This document shows positions 15,922 through 23,688 of a DNA stretch of 33,536 nt, in pieces. Made by a program: the position numbers and the translations under genes. The DNA is taken from assembly GCA_944386775.1 (NCBI GenBank), contig CALXCJ010000014.1:1-33536 (forward strand), given 5' to 3'. Under the pieces are notes generated by a model. The model did not search any database, was not told where the DNA came from, and saw only the letters and a list, made by a program, of their open reading frames with translations. How positions within the stretch are numbered: position 1 is the stretch's first letter; each line of letters begins with the position of its first letter. This DNA comes from an uncultured Clostridia bacterium (lineage in GTDB: Bacteria > Bacillota > Clostridia > TANB77 > CAG-508).

Positions 15922-16983
15922 TTAATTATTTATAATAACTGTTTTTGTATCATATGCCATTTTTACATTTTCTTCATTTAAAATTTGCATTATTTTATAA
16001 TTTATTCTTTCTTTTTCTTCTAGATAGCTCATATAATCTACGGAATTTGTGTAACTACATATATATAAGTTTAGTCCATTTTGTGTTATTCCGTCAAATC
16101 TAACTACTATGCTGTCATCTATTACATCATCTTTGTTTACAAGCATTGTTCTTATTCTTTCTTCGACTTTTTTTAATTTTTCTAGTGGTGTGTTTGTTTC
16201 TATACATATATTTAGCTTATATCTTCTTTTTTCTAGCCTGCTCCAGTTTATTACAGATGATTCAGATATTACTGAGTTTGGCACATTTACTATTGAGTTT
16301 TCTGATGTTCTTATTCTTGTGGTTCTAAATGTTATGTCTTCGACTGTTCCTTCATATGTGTCCATTTGTATCCAGTCTCCTACTGCGAATGGTTTGTCAA
16401 AAAATATTGTTGCTCCTCCAAATAGATTTTTAGCAGTGTCTTGTGCGGCAAGTGTTATAATTACTCCTCCAATTCCAAGTCCTGTTATTATTCCATTTAT
16501 GTTGAATCCTAGTTCTGTTATAACTAGTATTATTGCTGCAAGATATATTAATACTCTTAATATTTTTAGTATAAAATTTAAACTTGTGTCTTCTATTTCT
16601 TTTTTGGCTTTTTGTTTGTATCTTTTTACTAGTGTAGAATCTAGTGTAAAGCTTTTTGCAAGGCCTTTTGCAAATGCAAGTATGCTTATTATTTTAAATA
16701 GCTTTGTAAATATAAGCATTATTTCGTCTGATATTTCAAGTGGTACTTTTAAAAATATGATAGCTATATATACTCCAAGTATGTTTATAAATATTCTTAT
16801 TGGGTCATAAAATGCACTTTCTCTTATTTCTCTTTTTTTGGCTTTGAATTTGAATAGTTTTACTATCATATATGATATGCTGTTACTTAGCATAATAAAT
16901 AATATCATTATTGCAATTGCTATTATTATGTCTATTATATCTTGACTATCTATTCTATTTATAAAATCTGTTATTTGTTGCAT
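15922..16983 (-). CDS. MscS-family small-conductance mechanosensitive channel
   Basis: A 353-residue channel protein that would release solutes during osmotic downshock. N-terminal membrane helices lie at about 14-38, 60-80 and 85-105. The pore-lining helix and beta domain contain GLGIGGVIITLAAQDTAKN and LFGGATIFFDKPFAVGDWI at about 168-210, the MscS signature, followed by EGTVEDITFRTTRIRT. The C-terminal alpha/beta vestibule extends to residue 353. The length suits a three- to five-helix MscS-like protein. An AAAAGGAGAAG box supports ATG 16983. It lies downstream of rpoD but separated by about 200 bases of T-rich low-complexity sequence, so it may be transcribed independently. Confidence 0.9.
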   Translation of the reverse strand: MQQITDFINRIDSQDIIDIIIAIAIMILFIMLSNSISYMIVKLFKFKAKKREIRESAFYDPIRIFINILGVYIAIIFLKVPLEISDEIMLIFTKLFKIISILAFAKGLAKSFTLDSTLVKRYKQKAKKEIEDTSLNFILKILRVLIYLAAIILVITELGFNINGIITGLGIGGVIITLAAQDTAKNLFGGATIFFDKPFAVGDWIQMDTYEGTVEDITFRTTRIRTSENSIVNVPNSVISESSVINWSRLEKRRYKLNICIETNTPLEKLKKVEERIRTMLVNKDDVIDDSIVVRFDGITQNGLNLYICSYTNSVDYMSYLEEKERINYKIMQILNEENVKMAYDTKTVIINN

Positions 16984-16995
16984 TTCTTCTCCTTT

Positions 16996-17181
16996 TGCTT
17001 TTTTGTTTTTTTGCTTTTATGTTTTTGGATTTTTTTGATTTTGTTTTTTTATTTATGTTTTTGTGTTTTTTGATTTTGCTTTTTTTAATTTTTTTTTTTT
17101 TAATTTATGTTTTTGCATTTATGGATTTTGCTTTTTTCTAATTTATGTTTTGGGGTTCTGTTTTTTTTATTTCTTTTTGTT
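16996..17181. repeat. T-rich low-complexity spacer between rpoD and mscS
   Basis: The plus strand is T-rich with recurring TTTATGTTTTTG and GATTTTGCTTTTTT motifs, including a run of more than 12 T. The mRNA of the minus-strand genes would carry an A-rich, unstructured linker here. Its style resembles the spacers at 10614-10748 and 15618-15741. Confidence 0.6.
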
Positions 17182-18621
17182 TTATCCCATATAATCTCTT
17201 AATTTTTTACTTCTGCTTGGATGTCTTAGTTTTCTTAGTGCTTTTGCTTCTATTTGTCTTATTCTTTCTCTTGTAACATTAAATTGGCTTCCTACTTCTT
17301 CTAGTGTTCTTGATTTTCCATCTTCTAAGCCAAATCTTAGTTTTAAGACTTTTGCTTCCCTTGGTGTTAGTGTACTCATTACTTCTTCTAGTTGTTCTCT
17401 AAGTAATGTGTATGATGCTGCATCATGTGGTGCTGGGCTGTCTTCGTCTTGTATAAAGTCTCCTAGGTGGCTGTCATCTTCTTCACCTATTGGTGTTTCT
17501 AGTGAGACTGGGTCTTGTGCTATTTTTTGTATTTCTGCAACTTTTTCTACTGGTATTTCCATTTCTTTTGCTATTTCTTCTGGGGTTGGCTCTCTTCCTA
17601 ATTGTTGAAGTAAGTGTCTTGATGTACGTATTAGTTTGTTGATTGTTTCTACCATATGAACTGGTATTCTTATTGTTCTTGCTTGGTCTGCTATTGCTCT
17701 TGTTATTGCTTGTCTTATCCACCATGTTGCATATGTGCTGAATTTAAATCCTTTGGTGTAGTCAAATTTTTCTACTGCTTTTATTAACCCCATGTTTCCT
17801 TCTTGGATTAGGTCTAAAAATAGCATTCCTCTTCCTACATATTTTTTTGCTATACTTACAACTAGTCTTAGGTTTGATTCTGCAAGTTTTTGCTTTGCTT
17901 CTTCGTCTCCTTTTAGTATTCTTTTTGCTAAGTCTAGTTCTTCGTCAAATGTTAGTAGCGGAATTTTTCCTATTTCTCTTAAGTACATTCTTACTGGGTC
18001 GTCTACATTTATACCATCATATGTGTTTTCTGTTATTTCGTCTAGTTTTAAATTTTCTACTTCTTTTAGGTCTTCTATGTCTGGTTCTTCATCAAAATCA
18101 TCTGGTAGTAAATCTACACCTATTTCTTCAAATGCGTCGAATACTGAGTCTATTTGTTCTGGTGAGACATCATTTAATTGATTTGCTAAGTCTCCATATG
18201 TTATTTTTCCTTTTTCTTTTGCTTGTTTTAGTAGGTTTTGTACTTTTTCTTGTTTTATTTTTTCACTTTCTGGGTCTTCTTCTTTTTCGTTATTTGCTTG
18301 CTCTATTTCTGCAACTTCTTTTATTTCTTCTTTTAGTTCTTCTATTGTTTCTTGCTTTTTATGTTTTGATTTTGTATTTGTTTTTTGGTTTTGTTCGTTG
18401 TTTGTTTTGTTTTCTTCTAATTTATTTTCTTCTTTGTTTATTTTTTTGTTTTCTTTTTTGCTTTCTTCTTTGTTTGTTTCTTTGTTTTTTTCTTTGTTTT
18501 CTTTTTTGCTTTTTTCTTTATTATTTGTTTCTGCTTTTTCGTCTATTTTTGTTTTTACTTTTTTATCTTCTGCCTCTTTAATTTTTTTGTCTTTGCTTAA
18601 TTCTTCTTTCTTTTCTGCCAT
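17182..18621 (-). CDS. rpoD: Primary RNA polymerase sigma factor RpoD (SigA)
   Basis: A 479-residue housekeeping sigma factor. Region 1.1 lies at about 126-172 ([20 protein letters not shown]). Region 1.2 starts at [12 protein letters not shown] (207-218). Region 2 includes [16 protein letters not shown] and the -10-binding segment [14 protein letters not shown] (293-306). Region 3 is at about 320-385. Region 4 is [17 protein letters not shown] to [17 protein letters not shown] (about 419-466), which binds the -35 element. The N-terminal 110-120 residues form a Lys/Glu/Asn low-complexity tail absent from B. subtilis SigA (371 residues). The start has an AAAGGAATG box. It follows dnaG by 112 bases, the usual dnaG-rpoD order. 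Confidence 0.97.
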   Translation of the reverse strand: MAEKKEELSKDKKIKEAEDKKVKTKIDEKAETNNKEKSKKENKEKNKETNKEESKKENKKINKEENKLEENKTNNEQNQKTNTKSKHKKQETIEELKEEIKEVAEIEQANNEKEEDPESEKIKQEKVQNLLKQAKEKGKITYGDLANQLNDVSPEQIDSVFDAFEEIGVDLLPDDFDEEPDIEDLKEVENLKLDEITENTYDGINVDDPVRMYLREIGKIPLLTFDEELDLAKRILKGDEEAKQKLAESNLRLVVSIAKKYVGRGMLFLDLIQEGNMGLIKAVEKFDYTKGFKFSTYATWWIRQAITRAIADQARTIRIPVHMVETINKLIRTSRHLLQQLGREPTPEEIAKEMEIPVEKVAEIQKIAQDPVSLETPIGEEDDSHLGDFIQDEDSPAPHDAASYTLLREQLEEVMSTLTPREAKVLKLRFGLEDGKSRTLEEVGSQFNVTRERIRQIEAKALRKLRHPSRSKKLRDYMG

Positions 18622-18733
18622 TAAAATACATTCCTTTCTCTTATAAGATATTTATTAATTTATAAGATTTACAAACAAAATCTTACAGTTCTATCTATTT
18701 GATAAATTGTACTCTGCTTATAAGTATACTTTT

Positions 18734-20521
18734 TTATTTTATTTTGGCTAAACTTATAATTATATCATTTAGCTCTTTTTCTAATTTTTTCTTTTCTTCT
18801 GGTTCTTTAGTTTCTTCTAGTAATTCTAAAATTTCATATTTTCTGTCTGTTAGCTTGTCTTTTTGATATCCTTGCATTAGGTCATCTATTGCTTTTTCTA
18901 TGTCTTGTATTTCATAGTCTATTGCCATTATTTCTGTTATTCTGTTTTGCTCTTCATCTGTTAAATTATTTAATATGCTATTTATATTACTATTTCCTTT
19001 TTCGAATTCTTCATACAGTTTTTTTGCTATTTTATTATTTATTTCATCTTTAAAGTCGTCTTGGCTTAGGTTTTGTTTTATTATGCTATAATAATTTTGG
19101 TTTCCTGTGAGTAATATTGATAGTATTGTGTTTTCTCTTTTTAGCAATGCGTCTGATATTTTTCTTTTTTTGGTTTCTGTTTTTTCGGCATGTACTATTT
19201 TTGGTTTTGGGGCATTTTTTTCATTATTTAAGTTTGAATATATAAGTTTGTTTACTTCTGCATAGATTGCTTCTTTGGATATATCATATTCTTTTGCTAT
19301 TTTTTCTATGTAGATTTCTCTTTCTATACTGCTTTCTATTTTTGAGATTATTTTTGCTGTTTCATTTAAGAATTTTATTTTGTCATTTACATTTTCTAGA
19401 TTTAAGTTTTGTTTTAGGATTTTTACTTTAAATTCTATTACTGAAATTGCTTTATCTACTAAATTTGTGAATCTTGCGTTTCCATATTTGATTACATATT
19501 CGTCTGGGTCTTTTGCTCCTTCCATTTGAAGTACTCTTATGTCACACCCCATGTTCATAAGTATTTCCATTGCTCTTACTTTTGCTGCTTGTCCGGCTTC
19601 GTCTGAATCGTAACTTAGTATTATCTGTTCTGTATTGTTTCTTAGTAAATATCCTTGTTGCTGTGTAAGTGCTGTTCCAAGTGATGCTACTACATTATGG
19701 ATTCCTCTTTGGTGCAAAGATATTACATCCATATATCCTTCTACTATTAATAGTCTTTTTTTTATGTCATATTTTTTTGCTACATTTAGCCCAAATAGGT
19801 GTCTTCCTTTGCTGTATACTACATTTTCTGGGGAATTTATATATTTTGGTTTTGAGTCGTCTAGTACTCTTCCTCCAAATGCAATAACTTTTCCTCTTAC
19901 ATCACATATTGGGAACATTAACCTATTTCTGTATCTGTCTATGTATTTTCCGTTTTCATTTTTGTTTACTAAGCCAGATTCTAGTATTTCTCTTTCTTCA
20001 AAACCTTGTTTTTTTAGTTCATTATATAGCTCGTCAAATTTGCCTGAAAAGCCTATTTTAAATGATTTTAATGTTTCGTTTGAAAGCTTTCTCTTTTTTA
20101 CATATTCTTGTGCCATTTTTGCTTGAGGTTTATATAGGTTTTGATGATAGAATTCAGCTGCAAATTCATTTACTTTATATACTTTTGCCTTTAACTCTTC
20201 TTTTGTAGAATCTTGATTATTGCTAAGTTCTGGTAATTGTATATTTGCTCTTTCTGCTAGAGTTTGTACAGCTTCTACAAAGCTTATTCCTTCTATTTTC
20301 ATTAAAAACGTAAAAACATTTCCTCCAACTCCACATCCAAAGCAGTGAAAAATTTGTTTATCTGGTGAGACAGAAAAAGAGGGAGACTTTTCATTATGAA
20401 ATGGACATAACCCAAAATAATTTCTTCCGCTTCTTTTTAATTGCACATATTGTGATACAATATCTACTATATCACTGTTTTGCCTAACTTCTTCGATGAT
20501 TTCATCACTATATCTTGCCAT
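18734..20521 (-). CDS. dnaG: DNA primase DnaG
   Basis: A 595-residue primase that makes RNA primers for DNA replication. The N-terminal CHC2 zinc finger uses Cys39, His42, Cys60 and Cys63 (LCPFHNEKSPSFS ... HCFGCGVGG). The catalytic TOPRIM domain shows EGYMD at 261-265 and SYDSDEAGQAA near 303-313, the metal-binding acidic residues. The C-terminal part (about 440-595) should contact the DnaB helicase and is diverged and K/E-rich. The length is normal for Firmicutes. It is followed by rpoD in the classical macromolecular synthesis arrangement; rpsU is not adjacent. The 54-bp repeat copy B lies about 95 bases upstream of its start. Confidence 0.97.
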   Translation of the reverse strand: MARYSDEIIEEVRQNSDIVDIVSQYVQLKRSGRNYFGLCPFHNEKSPSFSVSPDKQIFHCFGCGVGGNVFTFLMKIEGISFVEAVQTLAERANIQLPELSNNQDSTKEELKAKVYKVNEFAAEFYHQNLYKPQAKMAQEYVKKRKLSNETLKSFKIGFSGKFDELYNELKKQGFEEREILESGLVNKNENGKYIDRYRNRLMFPICDVRGKVIAFGGRVLDDSKPKYINSPENVVYSKGRHLFGLNVAKKYDIKKRLLIVEGYMDVISLHQRGIHNVVASLGTALTQQQGYLLRNNTEQIILSYDSDEAGQAAKVRAMEILMNMGCDIRVLQMEGAKDPDEYVIKYGNARFTNLVDKAISVIEFKVKILKQNLNLENVNDKIKFLNETAKIISKIESSIEREIYIEKIAKEYDISKEAIYAEVNKLIYSNLNNEKNAPKPKIVHAEKTETKKRKISDALLKRENTILSILLTGNQNYYSIIKQNLSQDDFKDEINNKIAKKLYEEFEKGNSNINSILNNLTDEEQNRITEIMAIDYEIQDIEKAIDDLMQGYQKDKLTDRKYEILELLEETKEPEEKKKLEKELNDIIISLAKIK

Positions 20522-20616
20522 TTTTCCTCACTTTCTTTAAAAATGTTTTTACTTTTTATCCATAATTATATTATTCGACGTATTTTACATAAATCCTTCC
20601 TTTTTTTCATTTTTTT

Positions 20617-20670
20617 CGGGATTGAGGGACGGTCCTTGAAATCCCGGCTAGCCGGGATTTTAGGGACGGA
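20617..20670 (-). repeat. 54-bp palindromic dispersed repeat, copy B (REP-like)
   Basis: The reverse complement of this stretch matches 1607-1660 at 49 of 54 positions. Its core is the perfect palindrome AAATCCCGGCTAGCCGGGATTT. It lies in the gap upstream of dnaG, in opposite orientation to copy A. It is far more GC-rich than its surroundings. Confidence 0.85.
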
Positions 20671-20784
20671 GCTTTAAATTTTGAAAAAGTTTTTTTTCAA
20701 AAAAAATAGCAATTTTTCATTGCTTTTGATATTTTTTAGATTTATCTTTTTTTATTATTTATTAATGATTATTCAAAATTGTAT

Positions 20785-20812
20785 TTGACATTTTTTAATA
20801 TCTGTGTATAAT
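20785..20812 (+). promoter_or_regulatory. Consensus sigma-A promoter of the candidate small RNA
   Basis: A perfect -35 box TTGACA (20785-20790) and perfect -10 box TATAAT (20807-20812), 16 bases apart, with a TGTG directly ahead of the -10. The predicted start is about 20819-20821. This is the best promoter I found in the window and it points at no protein gene. Confidence 0.82.
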
Positions 20813-20819
20813 AAGTATA

Positions 20820-20915
20820 GGAAATGAATAACCGCAGTGAATGCGGTTACCACTACATATAGTTATAACAACACATTCGCAATATTGGCATAGTGGAATG
20901 TGTTGTTATTTTATT
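20820..20915 (+). ncRNA. Candidate structured small RNA, family not recognised
   Basis: About 95 nucleotides between a consensus promoter and a terminator. Hairpin P1 pairs AACCGCA (20830-20836) with TGCGGTT (20842-20848) around GTGAA. Hairpin P2 is a perfect 14-bp stem, ATAACAACACATTC (20865-20878) with 20896-20909, followed by a T-rich tail, so it doubles as terminator. CACTA at 20851-20855 can pair with TAGTG at 20891-20895 in the P2 loop, a possible pseudoknot. It does not look like tmRNA, 6S, SRP RNA, RNase P RNA or a riboswitch that I know. Its 3' end faces the 3' end of the alarmone synthetase gene, so it could also act as an antisense RNA to that transcript. Expression is inferred, not shown. 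Confidence 0.6.
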
Positions 20916-20923
20916 TTAAGCAT

Positions 20924-21583
20924 TTATTTAAGTGCCATTATCTTATTATCCAACTTATTTATTATTTTCGCATAAGACACCAATTCCTTAGATGCTTGTT
21001 TACTTAATTCTTGTTTTGGTTTATATTTCATAGTATGTTCTAAGCTTGCCCAAAAATCCATTGCCATTGTTCTTATTTGCATTTCTAACTTTACATACAT
21101 TAAGTTTTTTGAAAGTGATATTGGCACATTTAATATCATATGATAGCTTGAATACCCGCTCTTTTTGGGGTTTACTACATAGTCCTTTTCTTTTTGAATT
21201 TCAATTCCTGGCAGGTCTTCTACCATATTTCTTATTGAATAAATGTCTTTTTTTAGTGGGCATATTACTCTTATTCCTGCTATGTCATTTATGTTTTTTA
21301 TCATGTTATTATAGGTAAATTCTAGGTCTTTTGATTGCATTTTTTTCTTTATACTTTCAGGTGATTTTATTCGTGTATTTATATGATCTATTAAATCATA
21401 TTCATAAAAAATTTTGGATTCTTTTTGTATTATTTCTAACTTGGTTTGCATTTCTTTTATTCCAACTGAATATATAAACATTATTTTTTTAAATGTTTTA
21501 CTATTTACATCGACATTTTCATTTGTTGATAATAAATTTTCAATTTTTATTAATTGATTACCTTTTGGTTTTTTTCTTTCCAT
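20924..21583 (-). CDS. Small alarmone synthetase, RelQ/YjbM-like GTP pyrophosphokinase
   Basis: A 219-residue single-domain (p)ppGpp synthetase that would transfer pyrophosphate from ATP to GDP or GTP. Family marks are HINTRIKSPESIKKKM, INDIAGIRVICP with the conserved Asp, NPKKSGYSSYHMIL and VKLEMQIRTMAMDFWASLEH. There is no HD hydrolase or regulatory TGS/ACT domain, so it is a small alarmone synthetase rather than a long RelA/Rel protein. I start it at ATG 21583 (MERKKPKG), which has an AAGGAG box; the frame extends 14 codons further without a ribosome site. An unlinked HD-type hydrolase candidate lies 3 kb upstream at 24477-25037. Confidence 0.9.
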   Translation of the reverse strand: MERKKPKGNQLIKIENLLSTNENVDVNSKTFKKIMFIYSVGIKEMQTKLEIIQKESKIFYEYDLIDHINTRIKSPESIKKKMQSKDLEFTYNNMIKNINDIAGIRVICPLKKDIYSIRNMVEDLPGIEIQKEKDYVVNPKKSGYSSYHMILNVPISLSKNLMYVKLEMQIRTMAMDFWASLEHTMKYKPKQELSKQASKELVSYAKIINKLDNKIMALK

Positions 21584-21692
21584 ATATACACTCCTTATTT
21601 TCCCCTCAATCTTTAGTATATGCATATATTACCCTTTATTTGTTATCAAAGTTTATTTTGTTTGTGTTTTTTGTGTGAAAATTTTAAAAGAA

Positions 21693-21764
21693 ATTGCCAA
21701 AAAGGATTGGCAAAGTTGCAACCTTTAGGAAAAGTTGCTATTTTACTCAGTCCCTTTTGGCAAT
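21693..21764 (-). terminator. Long structured terminator of adhE
   Basis: The outer stem pairs TTGCCAAAAAGGA (21694-21706) with TCCCTTTTGGCAA (21751-21763), 12 of 13 matched. An inner stem uses GCAAC/GTTGC around CTTTAGGAAAA. On the minus strand it is followed by TTTCTTTT. It lies 60 bases beyond the adhE stop. Confidence 0.75.
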
Positions 21765-21823
21765 ATTCATTTCTGCATAAATTCCAGCATTTTATTTTAG
21801 TCCGCAAAGTGCAATGTAACTCA

Positions 21824-23056
21824 TTATTTGCCATAATAACTATCTAGCATAATTTCTTTTATCTCAGATACTAGTGGAAGTCTTGGGTTTGCTGTCGTGC
21901 ATTGGTCTTCAAAACTTCTGTCTGCAAGCATATCTACTTTTGATAGAAATTCTTGTTCATTTATTCCTGCTTCTTTGAATGATTTTGGTATACCCATATG
22001 TTCATTCATTTCTTTTATTTTTTGAATTAGACTGTTTATTCCTTCTTCTTTTGTGTCTGCTTTTAGTCCTAGTTTTTTTGCTAATTCATAATATTTTTGG
22101 TCTGCTATATAGTATTCGTATTTTGGGAAAGATACGAATTTTGTAGGTTTTGAACTATTGTATTTTATTACATATGGAAGTAATATTGCATTTATTCTTC
22201 CGTGTGGCATATGGAATTCTGCTCCTATTTTGTGTGCTATTGAGTGGTTAATTCCTAAGAATGCATTTGTAAATGCCATTCCTGCTATTGTGCTTGCATT
22301 GTGCATTTTTTCTCTTGCTTCTTTATTGCTTCCATCATCATATGCTTTTTCTAGATATTTAAATACTAGTTCTACTGCCTTTTCTGCTAAGCCATCTGTA
22401 TAGTCTGATGCCATATTTGATACATATGCCTCTAGGCTATGTGTTAATACATCCATTCCTGTGTCTGCTGTGACACTTTTTGGAAGGCTCATAACTAAGT
22501 CTGGATCTACTATTGCAACATCTGGTGTTAATTCATAGTCTGCTAGTGGATATTTTTTATTTTTTTCTTTATCTGTTATTACTGCAAATGATGTTACCTC
22601 TGACCCTGTTCCTGATGTTGTTGGTATTGCTACCATTTGGCATTTTGTTCCAAGTTTTGGGAATTTATAGGTACGTTTTCTTATATCCATAAATTTTAGT
22701 TTTAGTCCTTCTATATCTGCTTCTGGGTGTTCGTAAAATAGCCACATACCTTTTGCAGCATCAATTGGGCTTCCTCCTCCAAGTGCTATTATTACATCTG
22801 GATTGAAACCTTTCATAGCTTCTACACCTTTTTTTATTGTGTCAAATGATGGGTCTGATTCTACATTGCTAAAAATTTCTGAATGTACATATTCTTGCCT
22901 TTTTCTTAAATGATATAAAATTTTATCTACATATCCTAATTTTACCATTCCTTCATCTGTTACTATAAATGCCCTATGAATGTTTGGCATTTTTTCTAGA
23001 TATTCTATTGATCCTGCTTCAAAATATATTTTTTCTGGAACTTTAAACCATTGCAT
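21824..23056 (-). CDS. adhE: AdhE C-terminal part: iron-dependent alcohol dehydrogenase domain
   Basis: A 410-residue open frame covering the whole Fe-dependent alcohol dehydrogenase domain, which reduces acetaldehyde to ethanol with NADH. The opening MQWFKVPEKIYFEAGS is the usual start of this domain inside AdhE. The NAD loop GGGSPIDAAKGMW is near residue 95. Metal-binding and active-site segments are TADTGMDVLTHSLEAYVS near 196-213 and GINHSIAHKIGAEFHMPHGR near 272, carrying the Asp and His ligands. The frame opens with ATG 23056, preceded by GGAGG six bases away. That box is also coding sequence for the AdhE linker (AKRRVN), so this domain could be translated alone. It would otherwise be joined to the aldehyde dehydrogenase domain but for a one-base insertion near 23150. 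Confidence 0.9.
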   Translation of the reverse strand: MQWFKVPEKIYFEAGSIEYLEKMPNIHRAFIVTDEGMVKLGYVDKILYHLRKRQEYVHSEIFSNVESDPSFDTIKKGVEAMKGFNPDVIIALGGGSPIDAAKGMWLFYEHPEADIEGLKLKFMDIRKRTYKFPKLGTKCQMVAIPTTSGTGSEVTSFAVITDKEKNKKYPLADYELTPDVAIVDPDLVMSLPKSVTADTGMDVLTHSLEAYVSNMASDYTDGLAEKAVELVFKYLEKAYDDGSNKEAREKMHNASTIAGMAFTNAFLGINHSIAHKIGAEFHMPHGRINAILLPYVIKYNSSKPTKFVSFPKYEYYIADQKYYELAKKLGLKADTKEEGINSLIQKIKEMNEHMGIPKSFKEAGINEQEFLSKVDMLADRSFEDQCTTANPRLPLVSEIKEIMLDSYYGK

Positions 23057-23057
23057 A

Positions 23058-23681
23058 TTAACCCTCCTTTTTGCAACTCTTTTTATATTTATTAAGTTTA
23101 CTGATGATACATTTGCTGTTGTTGAGTTTCCTCCAAATGAGCCACATCCGGAGTGTTAGTGATGGCATATTTGTATTGTATATGTCACCTATTGCCCCAT
23201 GAGTTGATGGAGAGTTTACTATTATTCTTCCAGCTTTCATTATTTCAGAAAATTTTAGTATTGTTTCTCTGTTTTCTGAATGGATTACTGCAGAGTGCCC
23301 CATTCCTCCAAATTCAATCAATTTTTCTGATTTTTCTATTCCTTCAGTTTCATTTTCTACAATGTAATATGTTAGTACTGGGCTTAGCTTTTCTTTTGAA
23401 AATGGAAAATCTCTTCCTATTCCTTCTTCATATACTACAAGTACTTTTGTATCTTCTGGGACTGTAAATCCTGCATCTTTTGCTATTTTATATGGTGATT
23501 GTCCTGGAACGTGTGATTTTAGTTTGTATCCATTTTCTTCTGTATAGTCAAACATGCTAAATTTTAATTTTTCTTTTTCTTCTTCATTTACAAAATAGCA
23601 TCCTGCTTCTTTCATAAGTTTTTCGAATTCTTGGTATATGTCCCTATCTACTAATACTGCTTGTTCTGATGCACATATCAT
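23058..23681 (-). CDS. adhE: AdhE middle fragment: end of the aldehyde dehydrogenase domain
   Basis: This frame encodes the second half of the CoA-acylating aldehyde dehydrogenase domain. MICASEQAVLVD holds the catalytic Cys (residue 3 here). The same frame runs further upstream to the first insertion at 23769, encoding NVPCYIEKSAKLKTS and SKSFDNG. After SPSTHGAIGDIYNTNMPSLT the frame is lost near 23150 and the tail becomes an unrelated Arg/Lys-rich stretch. In the shifted frame the expected linker GCGSFGGNSTTANVSS and INIKRVAKRRVN is still intact. It has no ribosome site of its own and would not be made as a separate protein. Confidence 0.82.
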   Translation of the reverse strand: MICASEQAVLVDRDIYQEFEKLMKEAGCYFVNEEEKEKLKFSMFDYTEENGYKLKSHVPGQSPYKIAKDAGFTVPEDTKVLVVYEEGIGRDFPFSKEKLSPVLTYYIVENETEGIEKSEKLIEFGGMGHSAVIHSENRETILKFSEIMKAGRIIVNSPSTHGAIGDIYNTNMPSLTLRMWLIWRKLNNSKCIISKLNKYKKSCKKEG

Positions 23682-23688
23682 TCCATTA

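Larger units (their letters stand above)
20522..20923. other. 402-base intergenic region with a repeat and a candidate small RNA
   Basis: No protein gene is credible here. It contains the 54-bp repeat copy B (20617-20670), a consensus sigma-A promoter (20785-20812) and a hairpin/terminator unit (20820-20915) on the plus strand. Confidence 0.75.

Noticed and set aside
20480..20677. Plus-strand frame ending with GIEGRS-type residues through repeat copy B
   Set aside because: It overlaps the start of dnaG antisense and just reads through the repeat; the similarity to the ATPase tail comes from the shared repeat.
20824..20862. 12-codon ORF (MNNRSECGYHYI) inside the candidate small RNA
   Set aside because: No ribosome binding site, and it overlaps a stable hairpin; more likely a chance frame.
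21646..21847. Overlapping 62- and 75-codon frames on both strands
   Set aside because: They come from the near-palindromic structure after adhE and have no ribosome sites or recognisable domain.
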